Positions 52,282 through 61,465 are shown, counted from the stretch's first letter. The stretch is DNA of 64,000 bases from Haemophilus_D parainfluenzae_AD (GCF_001679325.1 NZ_LZMX01000030.1), one strand, 5' to 3'. Numbers and translations are program-made. Notes: generated by a model from the sequence alone, not told the origin.

Positions 52282-52377
52282 AAAAAAAAGTGCCCCACTG
52301 GGGCACTACTCGGAAAGCAAAATAGATGTCGGCTATTTAAAAATAGCACTTGTTTTTAGTGATTTAAGAATACGGCA
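52282..52377 (-). ncRNA. Candidate CRP-activated small RNA between prs and mdh
   Basis: Minus strand: a CRP-like site (52413-52428), a -10 TATAAA (52384-52389; AATATA at 52386-52391 is an alternative), then ~95 nucleotides ending in a strong terminator, AGTGCCCC paired with GGGGCACT (52289-52307) and seven T. The body contains the stem GCTATTT/AAATAGC. No open frame with a start and ribosome site is evident. The 322-base gap between prs and mdh otherwise holds only terminators. I do not recognise the RNA. Confidence 0.5.
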
Positions 52378-52410
52378 AAGTCCTTTATATTGCAAATAGC
52401 AATGTTCAAA

Positions 52411-52430
52411 TTTGTGAGCTAAATCACGCT
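52411..52430. promoter_or_regulatory. CRP binding site (TGTGA-N6-TCACG)
   Basis: TGTGAGCTAAATCACG differs from the TGTGA-N6-TCACA consensus in one base. Its centre is 41.5-43.5 bases upstream of the predicted start of the minus-strand RNA at about 52377-52379, the spacing of class II activation. It is about 1 kb from the mdh start, so it is not placed for mdh. Confidence 0.6.
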
Positions 52431-52466
52431 TTTTCTTCACTTTTTTATGTTTAATCGTTTTCGTAT

Positions 52467-52494
52467 AAAAAAAGAGGAGCATACAGCTCCTCTT
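52467..52494 (-). terminator. mdh terminator
   Basis: On the minus strand AAGAGGAGC pairs with GCTCCTCTT across a 5-base loop and is followed by seven T. Confidence 0.85.
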
Positions 52495-52513
52495 CTCTAG
52501 AAATAGAATTAAA

Positions 52514-53449
52514 TTAACCGTTAATAAATTTTTCGCCTAATTCAATATCCGCACGCAATGTTGGTAACATTGCTTCTAAAGCTTCTTGTTCAAATTTGCT
52601 TAAGGTACCGATTGGTAAAATTTCTTCTACCCCTTCTTTACCTAAACGTACAGGTTGAGCGAAGAAACGTGCGTATTTGCCATCACCTTCTACATAAGTA
52701 CATTCAACCACAGTTTCGCCACTTAAGCCTTTCACTAATGAACGTGCAAAACGTGCCGCAGCTTGAGCCATAGAAAGTGTCGCAGAACCGCCACCTGCTT
52801 TTGCTTCAACCACTTCAGTACCTGCGTTTTGGATACGTTTTGTTAATGGTGCAATTTCCTCTTCTTTCCATTCAGCATATTGAACTTGTGAAAGTAATGG
52901 AAGAATAGTTACACCTGAGTGTCCACCAATGACTGGTACGCTTGTACGAGAAACATTTAAGCCTTTTAATTCCGATACGAATGTTTCAGAACGTAATACG
53001 TCTAAAGTGGTTACACCAAATAATTTACGTTTGTCGTAAACGCCCGCTTTTTTCAATACTTCTGCAGCAATCGCAACAGTCGTGTTCACAGGGTTGGTAA
53101 TAATGCCTACACAAGCTTTTGGACAAGTTTTTGCAACATGTTCAATTAAGTTACGCACGATACCCGCATTGATGTTGAAAAGATCTGAACGATCCATACC
53201 CGGTTTACGTGCTACCCCTGCAGAAATTAAAACGACATCAGCACCTTTAAGTGCAGGTGTTGGATCTTCTCCCGCAAAACCTTCTACTTTCACCGCTGTT
53301 GGAATATGACTCACATCTTTAGCCACACCTGGTGTCACTGGTGCGATATCATACAGTGCTAATTCACTTTCAGCGGGTAATTGTAATTTAAGTAATAAGG
53401 CTAATGCTTGACCAATACCGCCTGCTGCGCCTAATACTGCAACTTTCAT
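52514..53449 (-). CDS. mdh: Malate dehydrogenase
   Basis: A 311-residue NAD-dependent malate dehydrogenase of the gamma-proteobacterial (mitochondrial-like) type: GAAGGIGQALALLLK at the N-terminus, substrate Arg loop ARKPGMDRSDLF near residue 80, NPVNTT near 119 and catalytic His in VIGGHSGVTI near 177. It interconverts malate and oxaloacetate in the TCA cycle and in fermentation to succinate. It is divergent from argR, as in E. coli. Confidence 0.97.
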   Translation of the reverse strand: MKVAVLGAAGGIGQALALLLKLQLPAESELALYDIAPVTPGVAKDVSHIPTAVKVEGFAGEDPTPALKGADVVLISAGVARKPGMDRSDLFNINAGIVRNLIEHVAKTCPKACVGIITNPVNTTVAIAAEVLKKAGVYDKRKLFGVTTLDVLRSETFVSELKGLNVSRTSVPVIGGHSGVTILPLLSQVQYAEWKEEEIAPLTKRIQNAGTEVVEAKAGGGSATLSMAQAAARFARSLVKGLSGETVVECTYVEGDGKYARFFAQPVRLGKEGVEEILPIGTLSKFEQEALEAMLPTLRADIELGEKFING

Positions 53450-53586
53450 AAAATACTCCTTATGTATTAATTAATCCTAACTAGGTAGGATTTTAAAGTC
53501 TTAGCCATTAAATTACAAACAGAGAAATTCAATAATGCGATCTAGCTCAAACTTTTCAAACGGCAAATTTATTTTAATTGCCTAAA

Positions 53587-53625
53587 ATGAATTTTTATGC
53601 AATTCTTATGCAAATTCCCCTATAC
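53587..53625. promoter_or_regulatory. ARG boxes in the mdh-argR intergenic region
   Basis: TGAATTTTTATGCA (53588-53601) matches the ArgR operator half-site pattern very well; a weaker second copy, ATGCAAATTCCCCTAT, follows after 3 bases. The sites end just before the argR start, suggesting autorepression. Confidence 0.65.
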
Positions 53626-53635
53626 GAGAATCACT

Positions 53636-54091
53636 ATGTCAGATCAATTAACAAAAGCCTTTAAAGAACTGCTCCATCAAGAACGATTTGCTTCTCAGAG
53701 TGAAATTGTTGACGCCCTAAAAAACCAAGGATTTCAAAGCATTAACCAGTCTAAAGTTTCCCGCATGCTAAGTAAATTTGGTGCGGTTAGAGCAAGAAAT
53801 ACGAAAATGGAAATGGTGTATTGCTTACCAAGTGAATTAAGTGTCCCCGCCACCAGCAGTCCATTAAAAAATTTGGTTTTGGATATTGATCACAATGATT
53901 TTGTTATCGTCATTAAAACCTCTCCAGGTGCCGCACAGTTGATTGCTCGCTTATTGGATTCCATTGGTAAACCTGAAGGCATTTTAGGCACGATTGCAGG
54001 AGATGACACCATTTTTGTGACACCAACAAAAGACACAACAATTAAATCGCTTTTAGGACAAATTCAAACGCTCTTTGAAAGCAATCTATAA
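53636..54091 (+). CDS. argR: Arginine repressor
   Basis: A 151-residue regulator with an N-terminal winged HTH (SQSEIVDALKNQG; NQSKVSRMLSKFG) and a C-terminal hexamerisation and arginine-binding domain with GAAQLIARLLD and GTIAGDDTIFV. It represses arginine biosynthesis and aids cer-type recombination. The ATG at 53636 gives the family length; a longer frame runs into the operator. The stop overlaps the yfcH start as TAATG. Confidence 0.95.
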   Translation: MSDQLTKAFKELLHQERFASQSEIVDALKNQGFQSINQSKVSRMLSKFGAVRARNTKMEMVYCLPSELSVPATSSPLKNLVLDIDHNDFVIVIKTSPGAAQLIARLLDSIGKPEGILGTIAGDDTIFVTPTKDTTIKSLLGQIQTLFESNL

Positions 54092-54975
54092 TGAATATCT
54101 TAGTGGCCGGTGGAACCGGATTTGTTGGGAACCCCTTAGTCAAATCGCTTCTTTCACGTGGCGATAGTGTAACAGTATTAACTCGCTCTATTGAAAAAGC
54201 CCAAACTATTTTTCCTGAAAAAACACCGCAATTTTTGACCGCACTTTCAACACTCAAAGACTTAAATGAATTTGATGCGGTCATTAATCTTGCCGGTGAG
54301 CCAATCTTCGATAAAAGATGGACAATTCAACAAAAAGAGAAACTACGTCATAGCCGCATTAATTTAACACAGCAGATTGTCCAACTTATTAACCAAAGTG
54401 AGCATCCGCCTTTCTTGATTTCAGGTTCAGCAACAGGAATTTATGGAGACCGTGGCGAATACGTGATCACCGAAGACACTCATCCAAGTAGTCAATTTAC
54501 CGCACAACTTTGTATTGATTGGGAAAATGCAGCAAAACAAGCCAACACAAGAGTCTGTTTAGTGAGAACCGGATTAGTGCTTTCTCCAAAAGGTGGTGCT
54601 TTTGCAAAAATGCTCCCGCTCTATCGCTTCGGATTAGGTGGCAAATTAGGGAATGGCAAGCAATATTGGAGCTGGATCGCATTAGAGGATATGGTAAAAG
54701 GATTGATTTTTTTACTTGATCATAGCAATTGTGAAGGGGCATTTAATTTTACCGCGCCACATCCCGTTAAAAATAAGACTTTTAACCAATTATTAGGTCA
54801 AGCATTACATCGGCCTTGTTTTGCTCAAGTACCTCAATTTTTGCTCGTCTCTCTTCTCGGCGAGCGAGCTTGTATTCTTTTAGATAGCCAAAACGCCTAT
54901 CCAAAACATTTGTTAGATTGCGGATTTACATTCCAATACTCTGAATTAAATGATTACTTTCACAAAATACTTTAA
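54091..54975 (+). CDS. TIGR01777-family NAD-dependent epimerase/dehydratase (YfcH-like)
   Basis: A 294-residue extended-SDR protein with the nucleotide-binding VAGGTGFVG at the N-terminus, INLAGEPI near residue 65, SGSATGIYGDRGE near 109 and a C-terminal DUF1731-type end. It resembles E. coli YfcH; substrate unknown. It is coupled to argR. A bidirectional terminator follows. Confidence 0.87.
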   Translation: MNILVAGGTGFVGNPLVKSLLSRGDSVTVLTRSIEKAQTIFPEKTPQFLTALSTLKDLNEFDAVINLAGEPIFDKRWTIQQKEKLRHSRINLTQQIVQLINQSEHPPFLISGSATGIYGDRGEYVITEDTHPSSQFTAQLCIDWENAAKQANTRVCLVRTGLVLSPKGGAFAKMLPLYRFGLGGKLGNGKQYWSWIALEDMVKGLIFLLDHSNCEGAFNFTAPHPVKNKTFNQLLGQALHRPCFAQVPQFLLVSLLGERACILLDSQNAYPKHLLDCGFTFQYSELNDYFHKIL

Positions 54976-54982
54976 AAAAACT

Positions 54983-55016
54983 AAAGGCTGGTCAAAACCA
55001 GCCTTTATTATTTTTT
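54983..55016. terminator. Bidirectional terminator between yfcH-like gene and folC
   Basis: AAAGGCTGGT pairs with ACCAGCCTTT around CAAA, with ATTATTTTTT on the right and TTTAGTTTTTTT on the reverse strand. Confidence 0.85.
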
Positions 55017-55018
55017 CA

Positions 55019-56335
55019 TTACGCTAAATATTCTAAAAACTCTCCCACGGTGTGGAAAGATCCAAATACCAGCACAATGTCATTTTTATCCGCATTTTTA
55101 ACCGCACTTTGCACACCTTCAGCCACAGAGTCTTCAGAAACACTTTTTGCTGATGGGCAAACTGTTGTTAATTTTGCATTTAAATCATCACCTGATTGAC
55201 CTCGGTAGCCGCCTAATGTTACACAATGCCATTGGTCAATAACGAAAGTCAGTTGGGAAAACACCGACTCCGCATCTTTATCTTTTAACATTCCGCAAAC
55301 GGCAATGATGCGACCTGATATTTGTGCCTTAAGTGCGGTCAATTTTTCGGCTAAATATTTTGCCGCATGAGGATTATGCCCCACATCGATGATCACTTTT
55401 GGTAACTGTGAATAAGGAGCACTCAAGCGAGCTGCCAATTTTTCTAGCTGATTACCTTTCAATTGTTGGAAACGACCTACCAATTCTACTTCAATTAATG
55501 AACGTTTAATGGTCTCGACAGAAATATCAAAAGGTAATTGCTCAACAGCCGCCAAAGCGGTTGCTGCATTAGCTAATGGAATTTGGCAAAACGGTAGATT
55601 TTCTAACCGCACTTTGTTGCTCTGCCACATCCAAGTTTGCTCATTGGCTTTAAACGACCAATTAACATCTCGACGTGAAACGTGGCAATGTAATTTCTCC
55701 GCTTGTTCTAACATAGGTCGCGGGACATTTGGTTCGCCAATCACAACCGGTTTATTAGCGCGGAAAATACCTGCTTTTTCAAAGCTAATTTCTTCACGCG
55801 TTGAACCTAGAAAATCCGTATGATCAATATCAATACTGGTGATGACCGCCAGATCATTATCGACAATATTCGTTGCGTCCAAACGTCCACCAAGCCCCAC
55901 TTCTAAAATCACAACATCAAGCTTCGCCTGTTTAAATAAATGCAAAGCCGACAACGTGCTAAATTCAAAATAAGTGAGAGACTGCGTTTTATGTTTTTCG
56001 ATAAAATCAAAAGAAGCAGTATGCATTTCATCTGGCAAGTCTTGATTTTGAATACGAACCCGCTCGTTATAACGCAATAAATGCGGTGAAGAATACACGC
56101 CAACACGCAAACCGTGATTTAACAAAATCGTTTCAAGCAAACGACAAGTCGTGCCTTTGCCATTTGTCCCCCCCACCGTAATTACATAAGGTGCGGGATT
56201 CAAAAGATCCAATTCTTCTGCCACTGACTTAATACGCTCTAGCCCTAAATCAATCGCTTTGAAGTGACTGTTTTCCAAATAAGAAAGCCACTCAGCGAGT
56301 AGCGAAGTGGCTTTTAAACTCATTGTATTAGGCAT
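55019..56335 (-). CDS. folC: Dihydrofolate synthase / folylpolyglutamate synthase
   Basis: A Mur-ligase-family enzyme of about 438 residues with the ATP loop GGTNGKGTT near residue 55, LGGRLDATN near 148, SIDIDHTDFLG near 165 and VIDVGHNPHAA near 310. It joins glutamate to dihydropteroate and then adds further glutamates. The start overlaps accD; the ATG at 56335 or the one at 56323 may be used, and a TTG further upstream is unlikely. accD-folC pairing is conserved in gamma-proteobacteria. Confidence 0.94.
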   Translation of the reverse strand: MPNTMSLKATSLLAEWLSYLENSHFKAIDLGLERIKSVAEELDLLNPAPYVITVGGTNGKGTTCRLLETILLNHGLRVGVYSSPHLLRYNERVRIQNQDLPDEMHTASFDFIEKHKTQSLTYFEFSTLSALHLFKQAKLDVVILEVGLGGRLDATNIVDNDLAVITSIDIDHTDFLGSTREEISFEKAGIFRANKPVVIGEPNVPRPMLEQAEKLHCHVSRRDVNWSFKANEQTWMWQSNKVRLENLPFCQIPLANAATALAAVEQLPFDISVETIKRSLIEVELVGRFQQLKGNQLEKLAARLSAPYSQLPKVIIDVGHNPHAAKYLAEKLTALKAQISGRIIAVCGMLKDKDAESVFSQLTFVIDQWHCVTLGGYRGQSGDDLNAKLTTVCPSAKSVSEDSVAEGVQSAVKNADKNDIVLVFGSFHTVGEFLEYLA

Positions 56336-57218
56336 TTTCAACAACTTCTACTTCAACAAAAGGTGAAGGTTGATTGGTAAGTTTGCTTAAAAGGTTTCCA
56401 AGGGTTGAACGCATTTCTGAACGTTTCACGATCATATCAATCGCCCCTTTCTCAAGTAAGAATTCACTACGTTGGAAGCCTTCCGGTAATTTCTCACGTA
56501 CAGTTTGTTCGATTACACGTGGGCCTGCAAAACCAATTAATGCTTTTGGCTCAGCGATGTTTACATCACCTAACATGGCAAAACTTGCAGATACCCCACC
56601 TAATGTTGGGTCGGTTAATACTGAAATAAACGGCACGCCTTTTTCACGCATTTTTGCCAAAACCGCACTGGTTTTCGCCATTTGCATTAAGGAGAAAAGA
56701 GCTTCTTGCATACGTGCACCACCACTTGCAGAGAAACATACAAATGGACAGTTTAATTCCATTGCTTTTTCTGCCGCTTTTACAAATTTTGAACCCACAA
56801 CAGAGCCCATTGAACCGCCCATGAAACTGAAGTTAGATGCAGCAACAACTACAGGCATGTTGTAAAGTGTACCTGTCATTGTGATTAACGCATCTTTTTC
56901 GCCCGTTTCTTTTTGAGCTGCAGAAATACGATCTTTATATTTTTTTAAATCTTTAAATTTAAGAATATCTTTTGGTTCTAAATCAGCCGATAATTCTTGG
57001 CTTGAACCTTCATCTAACAAGGCTAAAAGGCGCTCACGAGCATCAATACGCATATGATGACCGCATTTTGGACAAACATATAAATTACGTTTTACTTCTT
57101 CACCGTAAAGAACTTGTTCACAAGAGGTACATTTTGTCCAAACCCCTTCTGGTACGTTAGCTTTACGTGATGCAGAGGAAGAGGTTCCTTTGCTAAAAAT
57201 TCTATCAATCCAGCTCAT
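56328..57218 (-). CDS. accD: Acetyl-CoA carboxylase carboxyltransferase subunit beta
   Basis: A 296-residue protein with an N-terminal C4 zinc ribbon (CTSC near residue 29, CPKC near 51) and a crotonase-fold carboxyltransferase domain with SASGGARMQE near 164 and GGVSASFA near 205. With AccA it transfers carboxyl from biotin to acetyl-CoA, starting fatty-acid synthesis; the biotin needed is made by the genes at the left end of the window. Its end overlaps folC. Confidence 0.96.
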   Translation of the reverse strand: MSWIDRIFSKGTSSSASRKANVPEGVWTKCTSCEQVLYGEEVKRNLYVCPKCGHHMRIDARERLLALLDEGSSQELSADLEPKDILKFKDLKKYKDRISAAQKETGEKDALITMTGTLYNMPVVVAASNFSFMGGSMGSVVGSKFVKAAEKAMELNCPFVCFSASGGARMQEALFSLMQMAKTSAVLAKMREKGVPFISVLTDPTLGGVSASFAMLGDVNIAEPKALIGFAGPRVIEQTVREKLPEGFQRSEFLLEKGAIDMIVKRSEMRSTLGNLLSKLTNQPSPFVEVEVVENA

Positions 57219-57283
57219 TTTTTACCTTTTTTATTAACTAGAAAAGTTTGCGTATTTAATCATAATTTAGCGAAATTTGCTAG

Positions 57284-58078
57284 TCAGATGAGATTATCTT
57301 CTAAAAACAAGGGCCCTAAATTTTTCTGTGGAATCGCAAATTTTTCAGGGTAAATGACATTCACTAAATATAAGCCTTCAGGTTTCGCTGTTGGCGCGGC
57401 CAATTTACGATCTTTTTGCTCTAACAACCATTTCATCCACTCAACAGGTTGCTTACCTGCGCCGACTTCAATCAAGCTTCCCACAATGTTGCGTACCATA
57501 TGATGCACAAAAGCATTAGCTTGAATATCCACAATAACGTACTGTCCTTTTCGCACCACGTTTAAATGATGCACATTTCGCCAAGGGGTATTCGATTGAC
57601 ATTGTGCCGCGCGGAAAGAGGAAAAATCATTTTCCCCCAATAAGAACTGCCCCGCTTGGTGCATTTTCTTTTCGTCTAAATCTAAATGGCAATGGGTAAT
57701 CCCTTCCGGCAAAATGGCTGAACGTAATTTATTGCAATACAAAATATAACGATAACGACGCGCGGTTGCCGAAAAACGGGCGTGAAATTCATCATCCACC
57801 ACTTTTGCCCAACTCACTGAAATGTCATCAGGCAAATTCGCGTTAGTACCAAATACCCATGCTTTTTCGGGGCGAACTGCTGTAGTTTCAAAATGCACTA
57901 CTTGTCCTGTGCCATGCACACCAGAGTCTGTTCTGCCCGCACAAAACACTTCAATTTTTTCATTTGCCACGAAAGATAACGCTTTTTCTAATTTTTCTTG
58001 TACACTGCTCACTTTCTCTTGTCGCTGCCAGCCACAATATTGTTTTCCGTTATATTCAATACCTAAGGCTATCTTCAT
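57284..58078 (-). CDS. truA: tRNA pseudouridine(38-40) synthase
   Basis: A 264-residue pseudouridine synthase with the active-site CAGRTDSGVH (catalytic Asp51) and DFSSFRAAQC near residue 151, VHHMVRNIVG near 190. It modifies positions 38-40 in the tRNA anticodon arm. It lies upstream of accD-folC, a conserved arrangement (truA-dedA-accD-folC in E. coli), but here the DedA gene is at 58.7 kb beyond rplY instead. Confidence 0.95.
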   Translation of the reverse strand: MKIALGIEYNGKQYCGWQRQEKVSSVQEKLEKALSFVANEKIEVFCAGRTDSGVHGTGQVVHFETTAVRPEKAWVFGTNANLPDDISVSWAKVVDDEFHARFSATARRYRYILYCNKLRSAILPEGITHCHLDLDEKKMHQAGQFLLGENDFSSFRAAQCQSNTPWRNVHHLNVVRKGQYVIVDIQANAFVHHMVRNIVGSLIEVGAGKQPVEWMKWLLEQKDRKLAAPTAKPEGLYLVNVIYPEKFAIPQKNLGPLFLEDNLI

Positions 58079-58133
58079 TGGAAAATACTCCTAAAATGAT
58101 TTCAAATTTGACCGCACTTTGCCCTAAAAGAAA

Positions 58134-58163
58134 AAACACCAATAACTCATCATTATTGGTGTT
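58134..58163 (-). terminator. rplY terminator
   Basis: On the minus strand AACACCAATAA pairs with TTATTGGTGTT and is followed by TTTTC. Confidence 0.8.
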
Positions 58164-58181
58164 CTTATCACAAGCTAAAAA

Positions 58182-58469
58182 TTAAGCACGTTTGAAGTCA
58201 ATGTGAACCAATTTTGGTTTGAATGGGTGACGTTGCATTGCTTGAACTTTCACTGCAACTTCTTTACCTTCAACCACCAAAGTGATTACATCGCTATAGA
58301 AAGAATCGTGAGCTTGTGCGTTGTTTAATTCATCGTGATTTAAGATGATTGAAACAGGTGCTTCGCTGCCACCATAAATGATTGCAGGGATTTGACCGTT
58401 GTGACGCAGGCGGCGGCTCGCACCCTTACCTTGCGCTTGACGAACTTCAGCGTTAAATTTAAATGCCAT
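58182..58469 (-). CDS. rplY: 50S ribosomal protein L25
   Basis: A 95-residue short-form L25 (MAFKFNAEVRQAQGKGASRR, cited in its first 20 residues), binding 5S rRNA. ASRRLRHNGQIPAIIYGG is the conserved core and VHIDFKRA the ending. A 5' leader of more than 100 bases before the next gene has small hairpins that might allow autoregulation as for L25 in E. coli; this is inference. Single-gene unit with its own terminator. Confidence 0.95.
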   Translation of the reverse strand: MAFKFNAEVRQAQGKGASRRLRHNGQIPAIIYGGSEAPVSIILNHDELNNAQAHDSFYSDVITLVVEGKEVAVKVQAMQRHPFKPKLVHIDFKRA

Positions 58470-58696
58470 TTTAATGTTCTCTTGATTAAAAGTTTAAAAT
58501 AAAAAATTGCAGGCGACCCAGCAATTTTCCTAAATTTGCTCAAAGACAAACTTTGAGAGCGGCAGATTATAAAATATTCAGCCCCACAATGCAAATTTAC
58601 ACCGCAAATTTTTTCTAGGCTTTTCAAGGCAAAGCGATTAAAATAAGTCCCAATTTTTAATTAATTTTAACTAACTGAATTGTAAGTGGGTTTCAA

Positions 58697-59305
58697 ATGG
58701 AATTTCTTATCAGCTTTTTTACCGATTACGGTTATTGGGCGGTGCTATTTGTTCTTATTATTTGTGGCTTTGGTGTACCCATTCCAGAAGATATCACGCT
58801 CGTATCCGGTGGCGTAATTGCTGGTCTTTATCCTGAAAGTGTCAATTCCCATTTAATGTTGTTAGTCAGTATGATTGGTGTGCTTGCTGGTGACTCTTGT
58901 ATGTATTGGCTTGGTCGCATTTACGGCACCCGAATTCTTCGTTTCCGCCCAATGCGCAAAGTGCTCACCTTACAACGCTTAAAAATGGTGCGTGAAAAAT
59001 TTGCCCAATACGGCAACCGTGTTTTATTTGTAGCTCGTTTCCTTCCAGGATTACGCGCGCCAATTTACATGGTGTCAGGTATCACCCGCCGCGTTAGCTA
59101 TACGCGCTTCGTATTAATTGATTTCTGTGCGGCTATTATTTCCGTGCCAATTTGGGTTTACCTTGGCGAATTAGGTGCTAAAAACTTAGATTGGTTACAC
59201 GAACAAATTCAAAAAGGTCAGCTTGTGATTTATATCCTTGTTGGCGCATTAGCGATTTTCTTATTCTGGAAATGGAAAAAAGCAAAGAAATCTAAAGTTA
59301 ACTAA
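58697..59305 (+). CDS. DedA/SNARE-associated family membrane protein
   Basis: A 202-residue inner-membrane protein with about four hydrophobic segments, the DedA marks GVPIPEDITLVSGG near residue 29 and ARFLPGLRAPIYMVSGI near 113 with Arg-containing re-entrant loop, and a basic C-terminal tail. DedA proteins are undecaprenyl-phosphate or phospholipid flippases that affect envelope homeostasis. The particular branch (YohD/YabI-like) is uncertain. Confidence 0.88.
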   Translation: MEFLISFFTDYGYWAVLFVLIICGFGVPIPEDITLVSGGVIAGLYPESVNSHLMLLVSMIGVLAGDSCMYWLGRIYGTRILRFRPMRKVLTLQRLKMVREKFAQYGNRVLFVARFLPGLRAPIYMVSGITRRVSYTRFVLIDFCAAIISVPIWVYLGELGAKNLDWLHEQIQKGQLVIYILVGALAIFLFWKWKKAKKSKVN

Positions 59306-59321
59306 TCTCATACAATCCAAT

Positions 59322-59365
59322 AAAAAGTGCGGTAAAAAACAACATTGTTTTCTACCGCACTTTTT
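59322..59365. terminator. Bidirectional inverted-USS terminator between dedA-like gene and ribE
   Basis: AAAAAGTGCGGTA pairs with TACCGCACTTTTT, with an inner AACAA/TTGTT stem. The genes converge. Confidence 0.9.
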
Positions 59366-59371
59366 TTCTCA

Positions 59372-59983
59372 TTAAGCTTTAGCTGCTAAATATCGCTCCA
59401 CTGTATCCACAATCGCTTGTGTTTGTGGATCGATTTCGATATTCACTAAATCACCAATTTGGCGTTTACCTATAAGTGTTCGGTGTAAAGTTTCAGGAAT
59501 TAAATTCACGCAGAATTCATCGTCTTTCACTTCACCAATAGTAAGACTGATGCCGTCAATGGCAATAAATCCTTTTGTTAGGATATATTTCATCACGTCT
59601 TTAGTAGGTAATTTAAACCAAACCTGACGATTATTCTCGCTTTCAATAATTTGTGAAACACTTGCGGTACAATAAACGTGGCCCGATAAAATATGCCCAC
59701 CAATTTCAGCGCCCATTTGCATTGCACGTTCAATATTGACAAAATCCCCTGCTTTTAAGCTGCCGAGATTGGTGATGCGCAAGGTTTCCTGCATTAAGTC
59801 AAAGCTCACAAGATCACCATGAATTTCAGTCACCGTTAAGCACACGCCATTATTTGCCACTGATGCACCAATTTCTAAGCCTTTTCGCATTTCAGCTGGT
59901 AATTTTACGATCTGTATTCTAAAATTATCGCTATCTTTAATTGCATGAATTTGGGCGATACCCTGTACAATACCTGTAAACAT
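59372..59983 (-). CDS. ribE: Riboflavin synthase alpha subunit
   Basis: A 203-residue protein made of two lumazine-binding repeats: MFTGIVQGI and VANNGVCLTV in the first half, IGGHILSGHVYC and FIAIDGISLTI in the second. It dismutates two 6,7-dimethyl-8-ribityllumazine molecules into riboflavin. The ATG at 59983 has a GAAGGAA ribosome site; the longer open frame crosses into the divergent MATE gene. The 45-base divergent gap has no room for an FMN riboswitch. Confidence 0.95.
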   Translation of the reverse strand: MFTGIVQGIAQIHAIKDSDNFRIQIVKLPAEMRKGLEIGASVANNGVCLTVTEIHGDLVSFDLMQETLRITNLGSLKAGDFVNIERAMQMGAEIGGHILSGHVYCTASVSQIIESENNRQVWFKLPTKDVMKYILTKGFIAIDGISLTIGEVKDDEFCVNLIPETLHRTLIGKRQIGDLVNIEIDPQTQAIVDTVERYLAAKA

Positions 59984-60028
59984 TATTATTCCTTCATTAA
60001 AAATTTTTCCAATATTATAGCAAAATTT

Positions 60029-61426
60029 ATGAATTCTCGTCTTTTTTCTCAATACCGTATTGATATTAAAAAACTTATCCGAATTGCGACACCTATCGGG
60101 CTTGCCCAGTTAGCTCAAACTGGCATGGGCACCGTGGATGTGATTATGGCGGGGCGTGTGAGCTCGGCTGATGTAGGCGGTGTTGGTATTGGTGCCTCTA
60201 TTTGGCTACCTTTGGTACTTTTCGGGCAAGGATTATTACTCGCCTTGCCTCCAACAATTTCCTATTTAAATGGTTCAGGGCAGCGCCATCGTATTGCTCA
60301 CCAAGTGAGACAAGGTCTTTGGATTTCATTTTTAGTGATGATTCCCCTTGCGCTCATCATCTATCATAATGATTTCATATTACAGTTTATGAATATGGAT
60401 GCCCACATGGCAGATGTGACGATGAATTATTTGCGTGCGATGGTGTGGGGCTTACCTGCCTATTTATTGCTGATTAATTTCCGCTGTTTGAATGATGGCA
60501 TTGCTAAAACAAAACCCGCCATGGTGATTACCTTCATGGGGTTAATGCTAAACATTCCGCTGAATTATATGTTTATTTACGGCAAATTTGGTGCGCCTGC
60601 ATTGGGTGGTGTTGGTTGTGGTGTGGCAACGGCTATTGTTAACTGGGCGATGGCAATTTTGATGATTACCTATTCGGCCAAAAACTATAACGAATGTAGT
60701 TTGAAAGTTTTTGAAAAGATTATTGAAAAGCCAGACATCAAAACACTGAAAAAATTGACCGCACTTGGTTTGCCTATTGCTATTGCACTGTGCAGTGAAG
60801 TCTCACTCTTTGCCTTAAGTAGTTTATTACTTTCCCCATTAGGCGCGGATGTGGTCGCCAGCCACCAAATTGCCTTAAACACCAGTGCCGTAGCCTTTAT
60901 GTTCCCCATGTCTATTGCGATGGCTGCAACCATTTTAGTGGCGCAAGAACTGGGTAATCATGCACCACAAAAAGCCAAAATCATGGCTCACGCCGCTATT
61001 ATTCTTGGCTTGATTGCGGCAAGTGTATTGGCGTTGGTGATTTGGGTATTTAGTGCAGAGATTGCCGCATTAATTGTAGGCGATAATGCTACCGTTATTG
61101 CCCTTTCAGGCAGCTTATTAGCGATGGCAGCGATTTATCAATTTTCAGATTCGGTGCAAGTCGTCGTGAGCGGTATTTTACGTGGCTATAAAGACACTAA
61201 AATTATTCTCTACATCACATTACTTGCCTATTGGGGCGTGGGTATTCCAGTTGGTTATGTTCTTTCCCGTACTGATTGGATTGTTCCAAGCATCGGTGCA
61301 AAAGGTTTCTGGGTTGCCTTTATCATTGCATTAACCATTGCCGCAGCTTTACTCTTTATGAGGATGCGAAAAATCCAATCACAATCTGATGAAGCCATTA
61401 TTCAACAGTTGGAAAGATTGAAGTAG
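60029..61426 (+). CDS. MATE-family multidrug/cation antiporter (NorM/HmrM-like)
   Basis: A 465-residue membrane protein with twelve hydrophobic segments in two related halves, IRIATPIGLAQLAQTGMGTVDVIMAGR (cited in part: GTVDVIMAGR) near residue 22 and ASHQIALNTSA near 280. It matches the NorM branch; HmrM is the H. influenzae member and exports cationic drugs with sodium. It is divergent from ribE, as I recall for H. influenzae. The start is the ATG at 60029; a longer frame overlaps ribE. Confidence 0.92.
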   Translation: MNSRLFSQYRIDIKKLIRIATPIGLAQLAQTGMGTVDVIMAGRVSSADVGGVGIGASIWLPLVLFGQGLLLALPPTISYLNGSGQRHRIAHQVRQGLWISFLVMIPLALIIYHNDFILQFMNMDAHMADVTMNYLRAMVWGLPAYLLLINFRCLNDGIAKTKPAMVITFMGLMLNIPLNYMFIYGKFGAPALGGVGCGVATAIVNWAMAILMITYSAKNYNECSLKVFEKIIEKPDIKTLKKLTALGLPIAIALCSEVSLFALSSLLLSPLGADVVASHQIALNTSAVAFMFPMSIAMAATILVAQELGNHAPQKAKIMAHAAIILGLIAASVLALVIWVFSAEIAALIVGDNATVIALSGSLLAMAAIYQFSDSVQVVVSGILRGYKDTKIILYITLLAYWGVGIPVGYVLSRTDWIVPSIGAKGFWVAFIIALTIAAALLFMRMRKIQSQSDEAIIQQLERLK

Positions 61427-61433
61427 TGAAAGT

Positions 61434-61465
61434 AAAAAGTGCGGTCGAATTTGACCGCACTTTTA
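61434..61465. terminator. Bidirectional inverted-USS terminator after the MATE gene
   Basis: AAAAAGTGCGGTCGAA and TTGACCGCACTTTT pair with almost no loop between convergent genes. Confidence 0.9.

Noticed and set aside
59984..60028. FMN riboswitch before ribE
   Set aside because: The gap to the divergent MATE gene is only 45 bases, too short for the aptamer, and no conserved core is visible.
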